From contig NZ_CP042436.1 of assembly GCF_007971025.1 (NCBI RefSeq), positions 4,340,001-4,404,000 of the forward strand: a stretch of 64,000 nucleotides of DNA, read 5' to 3'. A program made the translations under genes and the position numbers. A model generated the notes under the pieces. The model saw nothing but the letters and a program-made list of their open reading frames with translations. It searched no databases and was not told the origin of the DNA. Within the stretch, counting starts at the first letter, position 1, and the number at the start of each line of letters is the position of its first letter. Source of the DNA: Mucilaginibacter ginsenosidivorans. GTDB taxonomy: Bacteria; Bacteroidota; Bacteroidia; Sphingobacteriales; Sphingobacteriaceae. This document shows positions 63,701 to 64,000 of the stretch, piece by piece.

Positions 63701-64000
63701 TGTCTCCGGATCGAATTTGCTGATACCGCCGCCATCCGTTCCAACCCATATATTTTTTTCCCTATCCTGGTAAAGAGCCAGCACATAGTCATTCGACAAA
63801 CTGGTAGGGGAAGCATTATGTTTATATAGTGAAAAACTTGCTGTCGTTTTTTTGAAAAGGTTGACACCGCCGCTAAAAGCGCCGAGCCACATGTTTCCCA
63901 ACCTATCTCTGCATATACCGTATATCGAATTGCCGTTGATGCTGTTGTTGTCAACCTCGTCGTGGTGGTAGGTATAAAATTTATTACTTTTTGGATCGAG
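60725..64000 (-). CDS. Hybrid sensor kinase with two receiver domains, N-terminus cut off by window edge
   Basis: The frame stays open past 63901 to the right edge ('NGNSIYGICRDRLGNMWLG'), so 63901 is not the start. In order: Reg_prop propeller blades ('KGNLWIGTSDGGLDLMDRKTG'), Y_Y_Y domain ('YAYKLENFDADWNNVG'), one membrane helix ('TLGAFAVVGLIYGIF'), coiled coil, HisKA (His codon 62240-62242, 'FLATMSHEIRTPMNGVIG'), HATPase_c, receiver 1 (Asp codon 61379-61381) and receiver 2 (Asp codon 60959-60961, 'LMDVQMPEMDG'). No AraC or other DNA-binding domain and no Hpt domain follows. It must signal through another protein. The propeller sensor is of the kind found in glycan-sensing regulators. Confidence 0.93.
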   Translation of the reverse strand, partial: LDPKSNKFYTYHHDEVDNNSINGNSIYGICRDRLGNMWLGAFSGGVNLFKKTTASFSLYKHNASPTSLSNDYVLALYQDREKNIWVGTDGGGISKFDPETGTFINYKQKAGGLSGNYDLVINEDTDGKLWIGTWGDGITVMDPKTKECSYLNKDAKGPSKLSGNNVYNLLQTRDGKIWISVFGAGLNCYDKAANTIRYYNYNAQDPKSIASDYIYSLLEDKKGNLWIGTSDGGLDLMDRKTGTFTHFKHNESRNSISNNGITDIFEDSRGKLWLCTLSGLDEFDPATKHFTIFNKKNGLPSDIMYAAREDDYGKLWVSTNTGLSMYDPINGKFKNYTTEDGVQGDEFKPHSALKTSDGKMYFGGINGFNTFYPDQILSPIAFSPVVVTAIQISNKPLAIAKNSSDPSPLKKDIADTRTIKLSYKQSFVTLEYASLDFGSPDKKEYAYKLENFDADWNNVGSRNTASYTNLPDGTYIFKVKYRNSAGLWSPVSEPLQITIVPPFWLTWWFKTLGAFAVVGLIYGIFRIRMKAIRSQKLTLEKQVKERTELLAQMTIDERRSRKEAEKAREEAEHANRAKSIFLATMSHEIRTPMNGVIGMATLLSSTELTQEQEDYTETIKNCGDALLTVINDILDFSKIESGNMELDEQDFDLRDCVEGVLDVFATSATKQNLDLVYQIGHDVPTQIVSDNLRLRQVLINLVGNAVKFTSKGEIFISVNAVSNKSGNLELQFSVRDTGIGIPADKLDKLFKAFSQVDSSTTRKYGGTGLGLAISEKLVALMGGVIDVESTPGHGTTFTFNIKAKVGSKSARNYVHLNTSDIENKNILVVDDNYTNREILAAQLTQWKFIPLMAESGWQALEMLAAHKIDLIISDMNMPEMDGVALAKSVRKVSPEMRIILLSSVGNEQSRAESHLFNVILSKPAKHHVLYKHIIDQLKNNHNLSKEPHPVKTQFSLDFARQYPLDILIAEDNYVNQKLAVHILEKMGYKPDVASNGHEVLNAFTKKRYDLVLMDVQMPEMDGLEATQFIRTHMSEQPVIIAMTANAMAEDREICLKAGMDDYLSKPMKLSEVIAALEKWSTQAQSRTKISN

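Noticed and set aside
1..64000. Mobile elements, prophage, CRISPR arrays, tRNA or rRNA genes
   Set aside because: No transposase, integrase, phage structural, Cas or RNA-gene signatures were seen on either strand; absence by eye is not proof for small RNAs.

Overview
The window comes from a Bacteroidota chromosome, most likely a soil or plant-associated Sphingobacteriaceae such as Mucilaginibacter or Pedobacter. That placement is inferred from gene content, not from a database match. The supporting signs are two SusC/SusD pairs, a one-polypeptide hybrid two-component regulator, an ECF sigma/FecR pair beside a SusC with an STN domain, 'SxxSCKK' lipoprotein leaders, and promoters of the Bacteroidota type (TAnnTTTG at -7). 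I see no tRNA, rRNA, CRISPR array, insertion sequence or prophage gene. Both ends cut through genes.

Layout. (1) 1-15.9 kb is a polysaccharide utilisation locus: a cut-off VCBS-repeat lipoprotein, SusD and SusC on the minus strand, then a divergent hybrid regulator followed by GH3 and GH31 glycosidases. The susC promoter and the GH3 promoter carry the same two-half-site element with identical spacing, so one regulator probably drives both arms. (2) 16.1-22.7 kb is a TetR gene plus an RND tripartite efflux pump. The same 13-bp palindrome lies before the regulator and before the pump. (3) 22.8-29.98 kb is an ECF sigma/FecR/SusC/SusD uptake unit with no enzyme. (4) 30.1-34.1 kb holds an XdhC/MobA-like pair and a beta-helix protein. 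(5) 34.13-34.9 kb is an A-rich convergent gap of about 770 bp with a long perfect inverted repeat and two possible very small ORFs. (6) 34.9-40.8 kb, minus strand, holds an isopropylmalate/citramalate synthase-like enzyme, a GNAT acetyltransferase, an exported Nif3-like protein and a beta-propeller phosphoesterase. (7) 40.8-52.9 kb is a long minus-strand run. In transcription order it encodes a MacA-like adaptor, a TolC-like channel, an ABC ATPase, two FtsX/MacB-type permeases, an NtrC-type regulator, its histidine kinase, and then GH20, NagA and NagB for amino-sugar breakdown. A -24/-12 (sigma-54) promoter-like sequence and a perfect 16-bp palindrome sit before the first gene. (8) 53.1-64 kb holds a small outer-membrane protein, a pterin carbinolamine dehydratase, a GH43 enzyme, an operon of a glutaminase-like protein, a NIPSNAP protein and a phytoene-desaturase-like oxidoreductase, and a cut-off hybrid kinase.

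Together the genes describe a glycan-scavenging bacterium with two sugar-import systems under different control (hybrid regulator versus sigma/anti-sigma), amino-sugar catabolism and two export pumps with local regulators. The regulatory DNA is the most informative part: three sets of repeats or palindromes can each be tied to a neighbouring regulator.
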